Origin: Mesotoga infera
GTDB taxonomy: Bacteria; Thermotogota; Thermotogae; Petrotogales; Kosmotogaceae
Assembly: GCF_900157305.1 (NCBI RefSeq)
Contig: NZ_LS974202.1
Span: 1,798,001 to 1,862,000 of the forward strand
DNA: 64,000 nt
Reading direction: 5' to 3'
Position numbers and translations under genes: made by a program. The notes below the pieces were generated by a model. It had not been told where the DNA came from. It was given only the letters and a program-made list of their open reading frames with translations, and did not search any database. Positions 1-7,826 of the stretch are shown piece after piece (position 1 is the first letter of the stretch; the number at the start of each line of letters is the position of its first letter).

Positions 1-30
1 GAGCCGCTCTGCCGATTGAGCTACGTTGGC
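1..30 (-). tRNA. tRNA gene, 5' portion only (cut by window edge)
   Basis: Read on the minus strand from position 30, the sequence gives a 7-nt acceptor strand GCCAACG, then TA, a D arm GCTC/GAGC with the D-loop GG, and the beginning of the anticodon stem. The anticodon lies outside the window, so the isoacceptor cannot be read. The gene lies just downstream of rny on the same strand. Confidence 0.85.
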
Positions 31-75
31 ACCTGGAATCAATTTTATATCACCCGACAGTCTATGTCAACGAGT

Positions 76-1620
76 TCACGACGCGTAGGAAACGCTCCTG
101 CGTTCCCTGATGACAGTTACCTTGATAACTCCTGGGTATTCAAGTTCTTCTTCGATCTTTTTGGCTATGTCCATCGCCAGCTTTTCAGCCAGTATATCAT
201 CCACTTTCTCAGGCTCGACGATAACACGTATTTCTCTGCCGGCCTGTATGGCGTAGGCCTTTTCGATGTGTTTGAAACCTGTGGCTATGTTTTCCAGGCT
301 TTCCAGTCTCTTTATGTACATATCAAGCGATTCTCTCCTGGCACCGGGTCTAGACGCAGAAACGGCATCAGCCGCTGCCACGAGAACGGCCTCTGGGGTT
401 ATGGCTTCGGTCTCGCCGTGGTGGTACTGAATCATGTTCACCACCTGGTTCTTCTCTCCAAATCTCTTGGCTATCTCTCCCCCGATAATCGAGTGCGATC
501 CTTCGATTTCATGATCTACGGCCTTTCCTATATCGTGGAGTATAGCCCCGCGCTTGACCTTGTCAACGTTCAGCCCCAGCTCCGAAGCCATTAGAGCGGC
601 CAGATGCGCGACTTCTATGGAGTGTTGCAGGACGTTCTGACCGTAACTGGTTCTGAACTTCAACCGTCCGAGAAGCTTGACCAGTTCGGGATGCATGGAA
701 GGTATCCCAACCTTCATAAGCGCTTCTTGACCGGCTTCCTTTATTTCGTTGTAAATCTCCTTCTTCGATTTTTCGTACATCTCTTCTATGCGAGCCGGAT
801 GAATTCTACCGTCTTCAACCAGTTTGTCAAGAGTCATTTTCGCTATGGCCCTTCTTAAGGGGTTGAAACAGGAGACAACAACCACTTCTGGCGTGTCGTC
901 GATCACAAGGTCCGATCCGGTGAGTTTCTCGAAGGCCCTTATATTTCTTCCCTCTCTACCTATTATTCTTCCCTTCATCTCGTCGGACGGCAGACTCACC
1001 GTGCTTACGGTTACATCTCCGGTATAGTCGGCCGCATACCTCTGTATCGAATTGACGATGACCCATTTGGCGTAACGACTCCCCTCTTCGTCGTACTGGT
1101 CTTTAAGCTGTTTGAGCTTCTGCGCCAGATCGTGTTCGTATATCTCCTCGGCTCTCTTGAGGACAATATCTCTGGCTTCTTCCATGGTGAGTTCGGAAAG
1201 GTGGAATAATTTCTTTTCGGCCTCTTCTTTCATGGTCTCCACCGCTATCCTTTCATTCTCGACCTGTTGTCTCGCCTTTTCGATAGTCTCTTCCTTCTTA
1301 TCGATGTTGTCCTCTCTTCTTGAGATCCTTTCTTCCCATTGCTTGAGTTCTTCCCTGTCTCTCTTGAACTCCTTTTCTTGCTCTTCCCTCAGTTTATGTA
1401 ATTCTTCTCTGCCCTCGATCAAGGCTTTCTTTTTGAGGTGTTCGGCCTCTTCGTTTGCCCTTTTTAGTATCGATTCCGAGTCTTGTTTAGCCGCTTTAAG
1501 CTGATTTTGCAAATCATCTTTTACTTTTTTGACGGCCCGAGGAATCAATATATAATAGGCCAGGGTAAATCCGGCTGCCAGACCGACCATTATTCCAACT
1601 ATTACTAAAATCATCCACAC
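76..1620 (-). CDS. rny: Ribonuclease Y
   Basis: Membrane-anchored endoribonuclease that starts mRNA decay. The 514-residue protein has one N-terminal transmembrane helix (about residues 3-25), a long charged coiled coil to about residue 190, a KH domain with IIGREGRNIRAFE, and an HD phosphohydrolase domain with HDIGK (metal-binding His-Asp). This order and length match the family. The start is a GTG; an ATG lies two codons inside, and neither has a strong ribosome binding site. It is the last gene of the recA-recX-rny cluster, with a tRNA behind it. Confidence 0.95.
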   Translation of the reverse strand: MWMILVIVGIMVGLAAGFTLAYYILIPRAVKKVKDDLQNQLKAAKQDSESILKRANEEAEHLKKKALIEGREELHKLREEQEKEFKRDREELKQWEERISRREDNIDKKEETIEKARQQVENERIAVETMKEEAEKKLFHLSELTMEEARDIVLKRAEEIYEHDLAQKLKQLKDQYDEEGSRYAKWVIVNSIQRYAADYTGDVTVSTVSLPSDEMKGRIIGREGRNIRAFEKLTGSDLVIDDTPEVVVVSCFNPLRRAIAKMTLDKLVEDGRIHPARIEEMYEKSKKEIYNEIKEAGQEALMKVGIPSMHPELVKLLGRLKFRTSYGQNVLQHSIEVAHLAALMASELGLNVDKVKRGAILHDIGKAVDHEIEGSHSIIGGEIAKRFGEKNQVVNMIQYHHGETEAITPEAVLVAAADAVSASRPGARRESLDMYIKRLESLENIATGFKHIEKAYAIQAGREIRVIVEPEKVDDILAEKLAMDIAKKIEEELEYPGVIKVTVIRERRSVSYAS

Positions 1621-1668
1621 GTCGCTGGCCCTTTGCTGTAATTACTCTAGGATACCAGCTCCCTCCTT

Positions 1669-2097
1669 TCACAATATCTCTCTCAATACTTCATCGATAC
1701 TCCCAATCGGGAAACCCCTTCTGAAGAGTTTTCTCCTTAGTTTTTCAGCGTCCTCTGCCCTTGCGTTTCCAATGGCTCTCTTGATTATCTCTTTCAAGTC
1801 ACACTCTTTAATTTCTCTGTTCATGGCCTCTTCTATAGTTTCCTCGGCCACGCCCAGCTCCAAAAGCTCCATCTTCAATCTGAACGGCCCTTTGTAGTGA
1901 ACGTTGAGACCGTCGCTTATATAAATGGCCGCAAACCGCTCATCGTTTATCAAACCCTGCTCTACCAATTTCTTCATGGTTTCGGCGATTTCACTCTGGT
2001 CGTACTGCCTTCGAGTGAGGTATTCCTGAATTTCTCTGGCCGATCTAAGTCTGAACTTCAAGTATCTCAATGCATCGCCGACCGGATCAGACTTCAT
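1669..2097 (-). CDS. recX: Regulatory protein RecX
   Basis: Modulator of RecA filaments, 142 residues, built of three-helix repeats typical of RecX ([11 protein letters not shown], then the segments around [16 protein letters not shown] and [10 protein letters not shown]). The ATG overlaps the recA stop codon (ATGA), so translation is coupled to recA, the usual arrangement for this pair. The length is at the short end of the family, as is common in thermophiles. Confidence 0.93.
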   Translation of the reverse strand: MKSDPVGDALRYLKFRLRSAREIQEYLTRRQYDQSEIAETMKKLVEQGLINDERFAAIYISDGLNVHYKGPFRLKMELLELGVAEETIEEAMNREIKECDLKEIIKRAIGNARAEDAEKLRRKLFRRGFPIGSIDEVLREIL

Positions 2098-3137
2098 TCT
2101 TCTTCCTTTTCCTCTTTTTGCCTTTCCAGGAGGGGCAGATTGTTTGCGGCCCTTAGTCTGTTCTCGATTTCGAACATCACATCCGGATTGCTTTTAAGAT
2201 ACTCCACTCCGTTGGCCTTCCCCTGCCCGATGCTGACTTCAGCGCCATCGGGGGTTATGTAGTTGTACCAGGCACCTTTTCTCTCTATTATGTTTGCCTC
2301 TGCGGCCAGGTTGAACAGTTCGTTGGCATGCTCGATACCCTGTCCATAGATGATGTCGACCTTGGCCTCTTTGAATGGAGGCGCTACTTTGTTTTTCACG
2401 ACTTTGATAATTGTTTCATTTCCAAGCACGTTGGTACCTTCTCTGATCGCGCTTCCCTTTCTCACTTCGAGCCTTACGGAGGAATAGAACTTCAGCGCCA
2501 CACCTCCGGTTGTGGTTTCGGGGTTTCCGTAAACGACACCGATCTTCATTCTTGTCTGATTGATGAAGATAACTATGCATTTGGATCTGCTAACATTACC
2601 TGAGATCTTTCTCAGAGCCTGCGACATGAGTCTAGCCTGTAAGCCGACTTGCAGCTCTCCCATGGCACCTTCTATCTCGGTGCGTGGTACGAGAGCGGCC
2701 ACGGAGTCAACCACTATAAGATCGACGGCGTTGGATCTGATTAGCCCATCTACAATATCAAGTGCCTGCTCGCCGTAATCTGGCTGCGAAACCAGCAGAT
2801 TATCGACATCAACTCCCAGATTTTGAGCATAATTGATATCGAGCGCATGCTCGGCATCTATGAAGGCCGCGATACCACCGCGCTTCTGTACTTCGGCAAT
2901 CGCATGTAGTGCTATAGTTGTCTTACCGCTGGATTCTGCACCGTAAACTTCGACGACTCTCCCCCTGGGATAACCACCGACAGTGAGGGCTATATCCAGA
3001 GCCAATGAACCGGTTGATATAACTTCGATGTTCTGGTCTTCCAGTTCTCCCATCAACATAACCGAGCCCTTCCCGAACTGCTTTTCGATGTCTTTTATTG
3101 CCCTTTCAAGTGCATTCTTCTTATCCTTGGAAATCAT
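2094..3137 (-). CDS. recA: Recombinase RecA
   Basis: DNA strand exchange and SOS/recombination ATPase, 347 residues. It shows the Walker A motif GAESSGKTT, the Walker B region [13 protein letters not shown], the L2 region around [21 protein letters not shown], and a highly acidic C-terminal tail ending in EEKEEE. The start ATG overlaps the end of thpR by 17 bp and has GGAGG upstream. The gene sits in the operon rimO-pgsA-thpR-recA-recX-rny. Confidence 0.99.
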   Translation of the reverse strand: MISKDKKNALERAIKDIEKQFGKGSVMLMGELEDQNIEVISTGSLALDIALTVGGYPRGRVVEVYGAESSGKTTIALHAIAEVQKRGGIAAFIDAEHALDINYAQNLGVDVDNLLVSQPDYGEQALDIVDGLIRSNAVDLIVVDSVAALVPRTEIEGAMGELQVGLQARLMSQALRKISGNVSRSKCIVIFINQTRMKIGVVYGNPETTTGGVALKFYSSVRLEVRKGSAIREGTNVLGNETIIKVVKNKVAPPFKEAKVDIIYGQGIEHANELFNLAAEANIIERKGAWYNYITPDGAEVSIGQGKANGVEYLKSNPDVMFEIENRLRAANNLPLLERQKEEKEEE

Positions 3138-3693
3138 GCTTAATCAGTCCTCCTTCAAAACTGCACGTGAAGACTTTCCTGTACTTCGCTCCTTCTCTAG
3201 AGAGAATAGACTCGAACACACTAACTTCGTTGACCTGAAATACTATCTTTTCTGTTTCGATGGTTTCAAGGAACTTATGCCACAGGGGCGGACTGAACTT
3301 CATCCTCCCAACCGTAAGATGCGGCCTGAAATTGTCTTCGACGGGAAAACTCATCGATTCTAGGACAGATCTGACTTCTCTGTGAAGATTTGAGAGCGTC
3401 TGGTTCCTTTCGATGCCTATCCAGACAACTTTAGGCAGTTCTTTATGCTTGAAGTAACCGAGCTTTCCAGTTTCGAGAGTAAAGGTGGGGAAGCCCCGTA
3501 GCCTTTTTGAAAGCATCGTGGCAAGGAGCTCGAGCCTTTGCAATTCCACGCTGTCCAGAAACGAGATGGTGAGGTGCGAGTTGCCACCCGGTACCCACGA
3601 GGCCCTGAAGCCCATTCTCTTGAGTTTTTCTACCACCGATTCAATCATCATCTGGACCTGCTGCCCTGTATCTATCGCGATGAATGACCGCAA
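3121..3693 (-). CDS. thpR: RNA 2',3'-cyclic phosphodiesterase (2H family, ThpR/LigT)
   Basis: Member of the 2H phosphoesterase family, which opens 2',3'-cyclic phosphates on RNA. The protein of 190 residues begins MRSFIAID, as in this family, and contains the two catalytic HxTx motifs: HLTISF in the first half and HLTVGR in the second. It lies between pgsA (1-bp gap) and recA (17-bp overlap). The physiological substrate is not clear in bacteria. Confidence 0.9.
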   Translation of the reverse strand: MRSFIAIDTGQQVQMMIESVVEKLKRMGFRASWVPGGNSHLTISFLDSVELQRLELLATMLSKRLRGFPTFTLETGKLGYFKHKELPKVVWIGIERNQTLSNLHREVRSVLESMSFPVEDNFRPHLTVGRMKFSPPLWHKFLETIETEKIVFQVNEVSVFESILSREGAKYRKVFTCSFEGGLIKHDFQG

Positions 3694-3694
3694 C

Positions 3695-4237
3695 TCAACT
3701 ACCCCCTTTGAAAATCTGCAAATTCTTTAGAAGGTAATTGAATCCGCTCGCAAGAGTGAGCACCGCAACCAACAACTCTATGATAAATATCATCAGCGGA
3801 TCGAAAAGATCCCATATAACGTTTAAGTACAAAATTCCGATGAAGGCCATCTGAGAAACTGTCTTGGCTTTGCCAAAAAAATCGGCCGCGATTACTCTCC
3901 CCTGACTGGAAGCCATCATCCTTATTCCCGATACCATAGTGTCCCTGAAGATCATCAAGAAGAGAAACCAGACGCTAACTTTTGACAGGGTCAAAAAGCC
4001 CAGGAAAATCGATGTCACCAGTATCTTGTCGGAAAGTTGATCCAGAAACTTTCCCAGATCAGTTACCAGGCCACGCTTTCTGGCAATTCTTCCGTCGAAG
4101 AAATCCGTCAGAGCCGCGACAATGAAGACCACGGCCGACAGAAAGTATAGAACAGTCCCGTTCCCGGTCGTTAAAAGAAGGAGAGCCGGAACGGTGAGTA
4201 CTATCCTGCTCAATGTTAATAAATTAGGCAAGTTCAT
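3695..4237 (-). CDS. pgsA: CDP-diacylglycerol--glycerol-3-phosphate 3-phosphatidyltransferase
   Basis: Integral membrane enzyme of phosphatidylglycerol synthesis. The start chosen is the ATG of MNLPNLLTLSRI, the conserved N-terminus of the family; an upstream in-frame extension lies inside rimO and is rejected. The CDP-alcohol phosphotransferase motif D-x2-D-G-x2-A-R-x8-G-x3-D-x3-D is visible as DFFDGRIARKRGLVTDLGKF followed by LDQLSD. About 180 residues with several hydrophobic helices. It overlaps the 3' end of rimO by 14 bp. The C-terminal helices fit PgsA, but a related phosphotransferase cannot be excluded. Confidence 0.9.
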   Translation of the reverse strand: MNLPNLLTLSRIVLTVPALLLLTTGNGTVLYFLSAVVFIVAALTDFFDGRIARKRGLVTDLGKFLDQLSDKILVTSIFLGFLTLSKVSVWFLFLMIFRDTMVSGIRMMASSQGRVIAADFFGKAKTVSQMAFIGILYLNVIWDLFDPLMIFIIELLVAVLTLASGFNYLLKNLQIFKGGS

Positions 4238-5525
4238 CAAGAACAACACCTTCCATATCGTGTTCAAAAGTATCAGTAATTCTGACGTTAGTGAAAAGTC
4301 CCTCTTCGACATGGCCCTTAAGCACAACCACGCCATCTATTTCTGGAGCGCTGTTGAAGGCCCTGCCAATACTGTAACTCTGTCCTGCCTCTTCAATCAG
4401 AACCTTCATCACCTTGCCCCTGTACCGGCTCAATCTCGTAGCCGATATACCATCCTGTTCCTGGAGAAGAAGCTCGAGCATCTCCTTTGCGCGAACGGTA
4501 GTTGTAGTTCTTCTTTTGTTGAAAGAATCTGTTCCCTCTTCCCTGGAATAAACGAACCCTCCGAGCCTGTCGAACTCTACGTTCTTCACGAAATCCATGG
4601 TTTCTCTGAACGTCTCTTCCGTCTCTCCGGGAAAGCCCAGCATTAAAGTTGTTCTCAGGACGCTGTGAGGAGCCTTGGCTCTTATGAAATTGAAGATCGA
4701 CCCGAGTTCCGAACTGTTCCTGGTTCTTCCCATCGCTTTCAAAATTCTGTCCGAACCGCTCTGTACAGGCATATCAAAGTAATCTACAACCTTGGGCAAT
4801 TCAAGCATCGTATCGATAAGAGAGAGGTCGACATGGTCGGGGTGGAGATACATGACTCTTATCCAGAAATCTCCGCTCAGATCGTTGAGTTCTCTCAACA
4901 AACATCCCAGATCAAGATCGCCGTCGAGATCGCGACCGTACTGGGTATTATCCTGAGATACAAGTACAATTTCTTTGACACCCTTCTTTACCAAAGAGAG
5001 CGTCTCGCTTTTAATACTCTCCACAGAACGGCTCGCAGAGGGGCCTTTGAAGAGTGGGATCGAACAAAAGGCACAGTTTCTGTTACAGCCGTCGCCTATC
5101 TTCACATAGGCGCTGTAGCCCGAAGCCCGACGGTTGAAATAACCATAGACTCCTTCAGGCGCCTGAAGATAAAAGAGTTCGCCTTTCTCTATGAGTCTGG
5201 CCAGAGTCAATGGACTCGTGACACCTATCAATCCATCGAGCTCTGGAATATCGGATTTCATCTCTTCGAAATACCTCTGTACCAGACAACCGACGGCGAC
5301 AACTTTAAGTCCGGGCTTTCCCTTTTTGGCCGAAATGGCCTTGAATATCTCGTCGATGCTCTCTTTCTTCGCCTCTTCGATGAAACCACAAGTGTCTATA
5401 ATTATCAGATCTGTCTCGTCGATTTCATCGACTATCGTGTGACCCTGGCTCTTCATGATTCCCGCAAAGTTGTCCATGTCGGCCAGGTTCTTGGGACAGC
5501 CCAGAGTGAGTACTCCGAGGTTCAT
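4224..5525 (-). CDS. rimO: Ribosomal protein uS12 methylthiotransferase RimO
   Basis: Radical-SAM enzyme that adds a methylthio group to an aspartate of ribosomal protein S12. In 433 residues it has the N-terminal UPF0004 domain (LGCPKNLADMDNFAG, with further Cys residues at DTCGF and VGCLVQRY that bind the second Fe-S cluster), the radical-SAM motif CNRNCAFC, and a C-terminal TRAM domain. The CPKN signature and the absence of a tRNA-specific insert favour RimO over MiaB. The start ATG overlaps the stop of the upstream DUF4416 gene by 4 bp. Confidence 0.96.
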   Translation of the reverse strand: MNLGVLTLGCPKNLADMDNFAGIMKSQGHTIVDEIDETDLIIIDTCGFIEEAKKESIDEIFKAISAKKGKPGLKVVAVGCLVQRYFEEMKSDIPELDGLIGVTSPLTLARLIEKGELFYLQAPEGVYGYFNRRASGYSAYVKIGDGCNRNCAFCSIPLFKGPSASRSVESIKSETLSLVKKGVKEIVLVSQDNTQYGRDLDGDLDLGCLLRELNDLSGDFWIRVMYLHPDHVDLSLIDTMLELPKVVDYFDMPVQSGSDRILKAMGRTRNSSELGSIFNFIRAKAPHSVLRTTLMLGFPGETEETFRETMDFVKNVEFDRLGGFVYSREEGTDSFNKRRTTTTVRAKEMLELLLQEQDGISATRLSRYRGKVMKVLIEEAGQSYSIGRAFNSAPEIDGVVVLKGHVEEGLFTNVRITDTFEHDMEGVVLDELA

Positions 5526-6058
5526 AACCTTTCCTTTCTCTTCTGCAAGTACTGCTCACGAATCTTCATGAGTTCTTCCACGTACTCGCGATCCCTGTAA
5601 TTTGGGTAAGTATAGGGCAGCGGGGTAAATTGACCGTTTATGAACACCAGGGTAATCTCTGCATACATTCCGTCGCCTATGTAGATGCGATTGGCCCAAT
5701 GTTTGGTAGATGCCAGGACGAACTGAGCGTGATGTACATAACCGGGGTCGACATTGACCTTTCTCTTGCCATCAACCGACAGGTCTATCTCGATGGTGTT
5801 GGTGATGTGTTTTATCAATGAAAGCTGCTGTGGATGTATCAATCTCTTGAAAGACAGTAATTTTCCCGAGAGCTTGTACCCCATCTCGTCGTTATAGAAA
5901 GAGGTGAATCGATCGAAATCGAGAGTTTTTGAGATGTAATCGACCGGTCCGAAACTTCTTTCAAGAATAGGTTGTACTTCTTGGAGTCTGTAATCTATAT
6001 AAGAGCCAAAAATAAACGTAACCAGATTCACCAGTTCAGTTCTTCTGAGATCTCCCAT
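5522..6058 (-). CDS. DUF4416 family protein
   Basis: Conserved protein of unknown function, 178 residues. The sequence matches what I know of DUF4416: an N-terminal part with FGPVDYISKTLDFDRFTSFYNDEMG, then NVDPGYVHHAQFVLASTKHWANRIYIGDGMYAEITLVF and a C-terminal LPYTYPNYRD motif. It has no signal peptide or membrane segment. The family occurs mostly in thermophilic and anaerobic bacteria. Here it is translationally coupled to rimO and follows the membrane protein upstream (stop and start adjacent). I assign no function. Confidence 0.85.
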   Translation of the reverse strand: MGDLRRTELVNLVTFIFGSYIDYRLQEVQPILERSFGPVDYISKTLDFDRFTSFYNDEMGYKLSGKLLSFKRLIHPQQLSLIKHITNTIEIDLSVDGKRKVNVDPGYVHHAQFVLASTKHWANRIYIGDGMYAEITLVFINGQFTPLPYTYPNYRDREYVEELMKIREQYLQKRKERL

Positions 6059-6394
6059 TTATCTTACACTCACTTCCACTTGTGGAATTGTCACGCTGAC
6101 CACCTTTTCACCACTTTTAATTGTATATCTTCCCAGGGTCTCTTGCCTTACAACTACTCTCTCGTTGCGACGAACCTTTATGATGAGGCTTTCTCCGGCC
6201 ACCAATCTGTAGCCTTCGTCTCCGATCAATATTCTCAACCCGGCCGATAACGATTGGAACTCTATTTCGTATTCGACGGCCATCTTGTCTTTTACGAAAC
6301 GATAGAGAAAAAGTGATTCGACAAAAAGAAAAAGCGAAATGACCAACAACAAAATGATTATCATCTGATCATTGAAATTGCCCCTCTTTGCCAT
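6059..6394 (-). CDS. Small membrane-anchored protein of unknown function
   Basis: 111 residues: a short polar N-terminus, one strong hydrophobic segment (about residues 11-30) and a soluble remainder with a high beta-strand tendency (YTIKSGEKVVSVTIPQVEVSVR). It is preceded by GGTGGGAG at a good distance and by an extended -10 promoter at 6440-6448, so it is the first gene of the rimO-recA-rny operon. I recognise no family. The stop codon directly abuts the DUF4416 start. Confidence 0.75.
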   Translation of the reverse strand: MAKRGNFNDQMIIILLLVISLFLFVESLFLYRFVKDKMAVEYEIEFQSLSAGLRILIGDEGYRLVAGESLIIKVRRNERVVVRQETLGRYTIKSGEKVVSVTIPQVEVSVR

Positions 6395-6439
6395 AAAATA
6401 GAACTCCCACCATTCTCCAGGTAAAGGACTACAGCAATA

Positions 6440-6448
6440 ATTATAGCA
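6440..6448 (-). promoter_or_regulatory. Extended -10 promoter of the rimO-recA-rny operon
   Basis: On the minus strand the bases read TGCTATAAT, a perfect extended -10 element, about 45 bp before the first start codon. No good -35 hexamer is seen at 17 bp, as expected for an extended -10 promoter. It is divergent from the rex promoter. Confidence 0.6.
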
Positions 6449-6500
6449 TGGGAAAGCGATACAATCTGAGAACCCAACGCTGGGGCTGTAGAGAATCCGC

Positions 6501-6520
6501 GCGTGATATAATTTTCACAA
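6501..6520 (+). promoter_or_regulatory. rex promoter with a Rex-operator-like palindrome
   Basis: TGATATAAT (6504-6512) is an extended -10 element. It is flanked by GTGA (6503-6506) and TCACAA (6515-6520), giving an imperfect inverted repeat over the -10. Rex operators are known to be of the type TTGTGAA-N4-TTCACAA. Here the right half matches, but the spacing is 2 bp wider and the left half is incomplete, so autoregulation is only a suggestion. The promoter lies downstream of the ATG at 6448, which argues for the TTG start of rex. Confidence 0.4.
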
Positions 6521-6555
6521 ATGGAATCTCTTTGGTTTTCAGGAGGTTGACAGGA

Positions 6556-7203
6556 TTGGATAATCAGAAAATTCCAAAACCGACCATAAAGAGACTTGCC
6601 GTATATTATAGATGCCTCGAAAATATTCTCTTTTCCGGTAAAGCGAGTGTATCATCCAAAGAAATCGCCGATGAGCTCGGCATAAAGGCCAGCCAGGTTC
6701 GCAAAGATTTGTCGTATTTCGGCGAGTTTGGAAGACGCGGGGTCGGCTACAGCACCCAGCAGTTGCTGGAAAGTGTCAGCGATATTCTTGGAATGAGGAA
6801 GATATGGAACGTGTGCATAGTAGGTATGGGGAATCTGGGAATGGCTTTGGCTGTTTATCCTGGCCTTAGCAAGTCAGGTTTTTTCATTAAGGCTCTCTTT
6901 GACAACAACCCTAACAAGATCGGGATTCCAATTCCGAACGATCTCTCGATCGAGCCTATTTCGATATTGAAGAGTGTCGTGAAAGAGAGAGCGATAAATA
7001 TGGGAGTGATCACGGTACCGGCCGAAGCGGCTCAGGAAACGGCCGATGCGCTGGTTGATGCGGGAGTGCAGGGAATAGTGAACTTCGCTCCGGTTAGGTT
7101 GAATCTGCCCGACAGTGTGAAAGTAGAAGAGATAGATATTTCCGTTTCCTTTCGATCTCTGGCCTTCAGTATAAGTCTTCACTCTGGCAGGAGGAGGGAA
7201 TAA
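6556..7203 (+). CDS. rex: Redox-sensing transcriptional repressor Rex
   Basis: NADH/NAD+-responsive repressor. From the TTG at 6556, which has AGGAGG at 6541-6546, the protein has about 215 residues, the usual Rex length. The N-terminal winged helix contains the segment [20 protein letters not shown] followed by [12 protein letters not shown]. The Rossmann domain has GMGNLGMAL, and the C-terminal swap helix follows. The open frame continues upstream to 6448, but that part precedes the promoter. The stop overlaps the next ATG (TAATG). Confidence 0.95.
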   Translation: MDNQKIPKPTIKRLAVYYRCLENILFSGKASVSSKEIADELGIKASQVRKDLSYFGEFGRRGVGYSTQQLLESVSDILGMRKIWNVCIVGMGNLGMALAVYPGLSKSGFFIKALFDNNPNKIGIPIPNDLSIEPISILKSVVKERAINMGVITVPAEAAQETADALVDAGVQGIVNFAPVRLNLPDSVKVEEIDISVSFRSLAFSISLHSGRRRE

Positions 7204-7808
7204 TGGTTCTGGTATCTATAATCGGTGGAAGCGGTGCCGGTAAGACCTCGGTCACGAACGTTATATACACCCACTTCAACGACAGGGCTGCCGTACTTTC
7301 GATGGATGATTATTACAAGAATCTGGAACCGGGTACCGATCCAAGGGAGTTCAATTTTGATTCACCCAAAGCCTTCGATTTCGAGCTCTTTGAGTCTCAT
7401 CTCAGAACTATAAAGGAAAACGGTACGGTGAAAGTGCCGGTATATAGTATGGTGACATACAGACGCGAGGACGGGATATGGAGGACATTCGAACCCAGGC
7501 CGCTCGTGCTGGTCGAGGGGTTGCTGGTCATGTTCAGGAAAGAGATGAGAGAACTGTTCGATTTTTCGATTTACATCGATGCACCGGCCGATGAGAGGCT
7601 GATCAGGAGAATAGAGAGGGATACCAGGGAGCGTGGTCGGTCACTCGAGAGTATAATCACTCAGTACAGGAAGTTCGTCTCCCCATCGTTCGAGAGTTTC
7701 ATAGAGCCTCAGAAGTATTTTTGTGATATAGTTTTACCTGACGGAGCAGCCAACACAACAGGGCTCAATGTCATTATCAATGCCATAGAGAATATGCTAA
7801 AAAAGTGA
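7203..7808 (+). CDS. Uridine kinase-like P-loop nucleoside kinase
   Basis: 201 residues with Walker A GGSGAGKTS at the N-terminus, then LSMDDYYKNL (the DDYY motif of uridine kinases), NFDSPKAFDFELF, and a lid with RRIERDTRERGRS. This fits the uridine/cytidine kinase (Udk) family, which phosphorylates uridine or cytidine with ATP or GTP; phosphoribulokinase is a less likely relative. Translation is coupled to rex. The nucleoside importer encoded downstream is consistent with a role in pyrimidine salvage. Confidence 0.85.
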   Translation: MVLVSIIGGSGAGKTSVTNVIYTHFNDRAAVLSMDDYYKNLEPGTDPREFNFDSPKAFDFELFESHLRTIKENGTVKVPVYSMVTYRREDGIWRTFEPRPLVLVEGLLVMFRKEMRELFDFSIYIDAPADERLIRRIERDTRERGRSLESIITQYRKFVSPSFESFIEPQKYFCDIVLPDGAANTTGLNVIINAIENMLKK

Positions 7809-7826
7809 TCGGGCTGGAGGTGTGAA

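Noticed and set aside
4665-5600. 311-codon plus-strand frame over rimO
   Set aside because: Antisense shadow of rimO; no ribosome binding site and no recognisable motif.
6448-6555. N-terminal extension of rex
   Set aside because: In frame, but it lies before and across the extended -10 promoter; the TTG at 6556 has AGGAGG and gives the usual Rex length.
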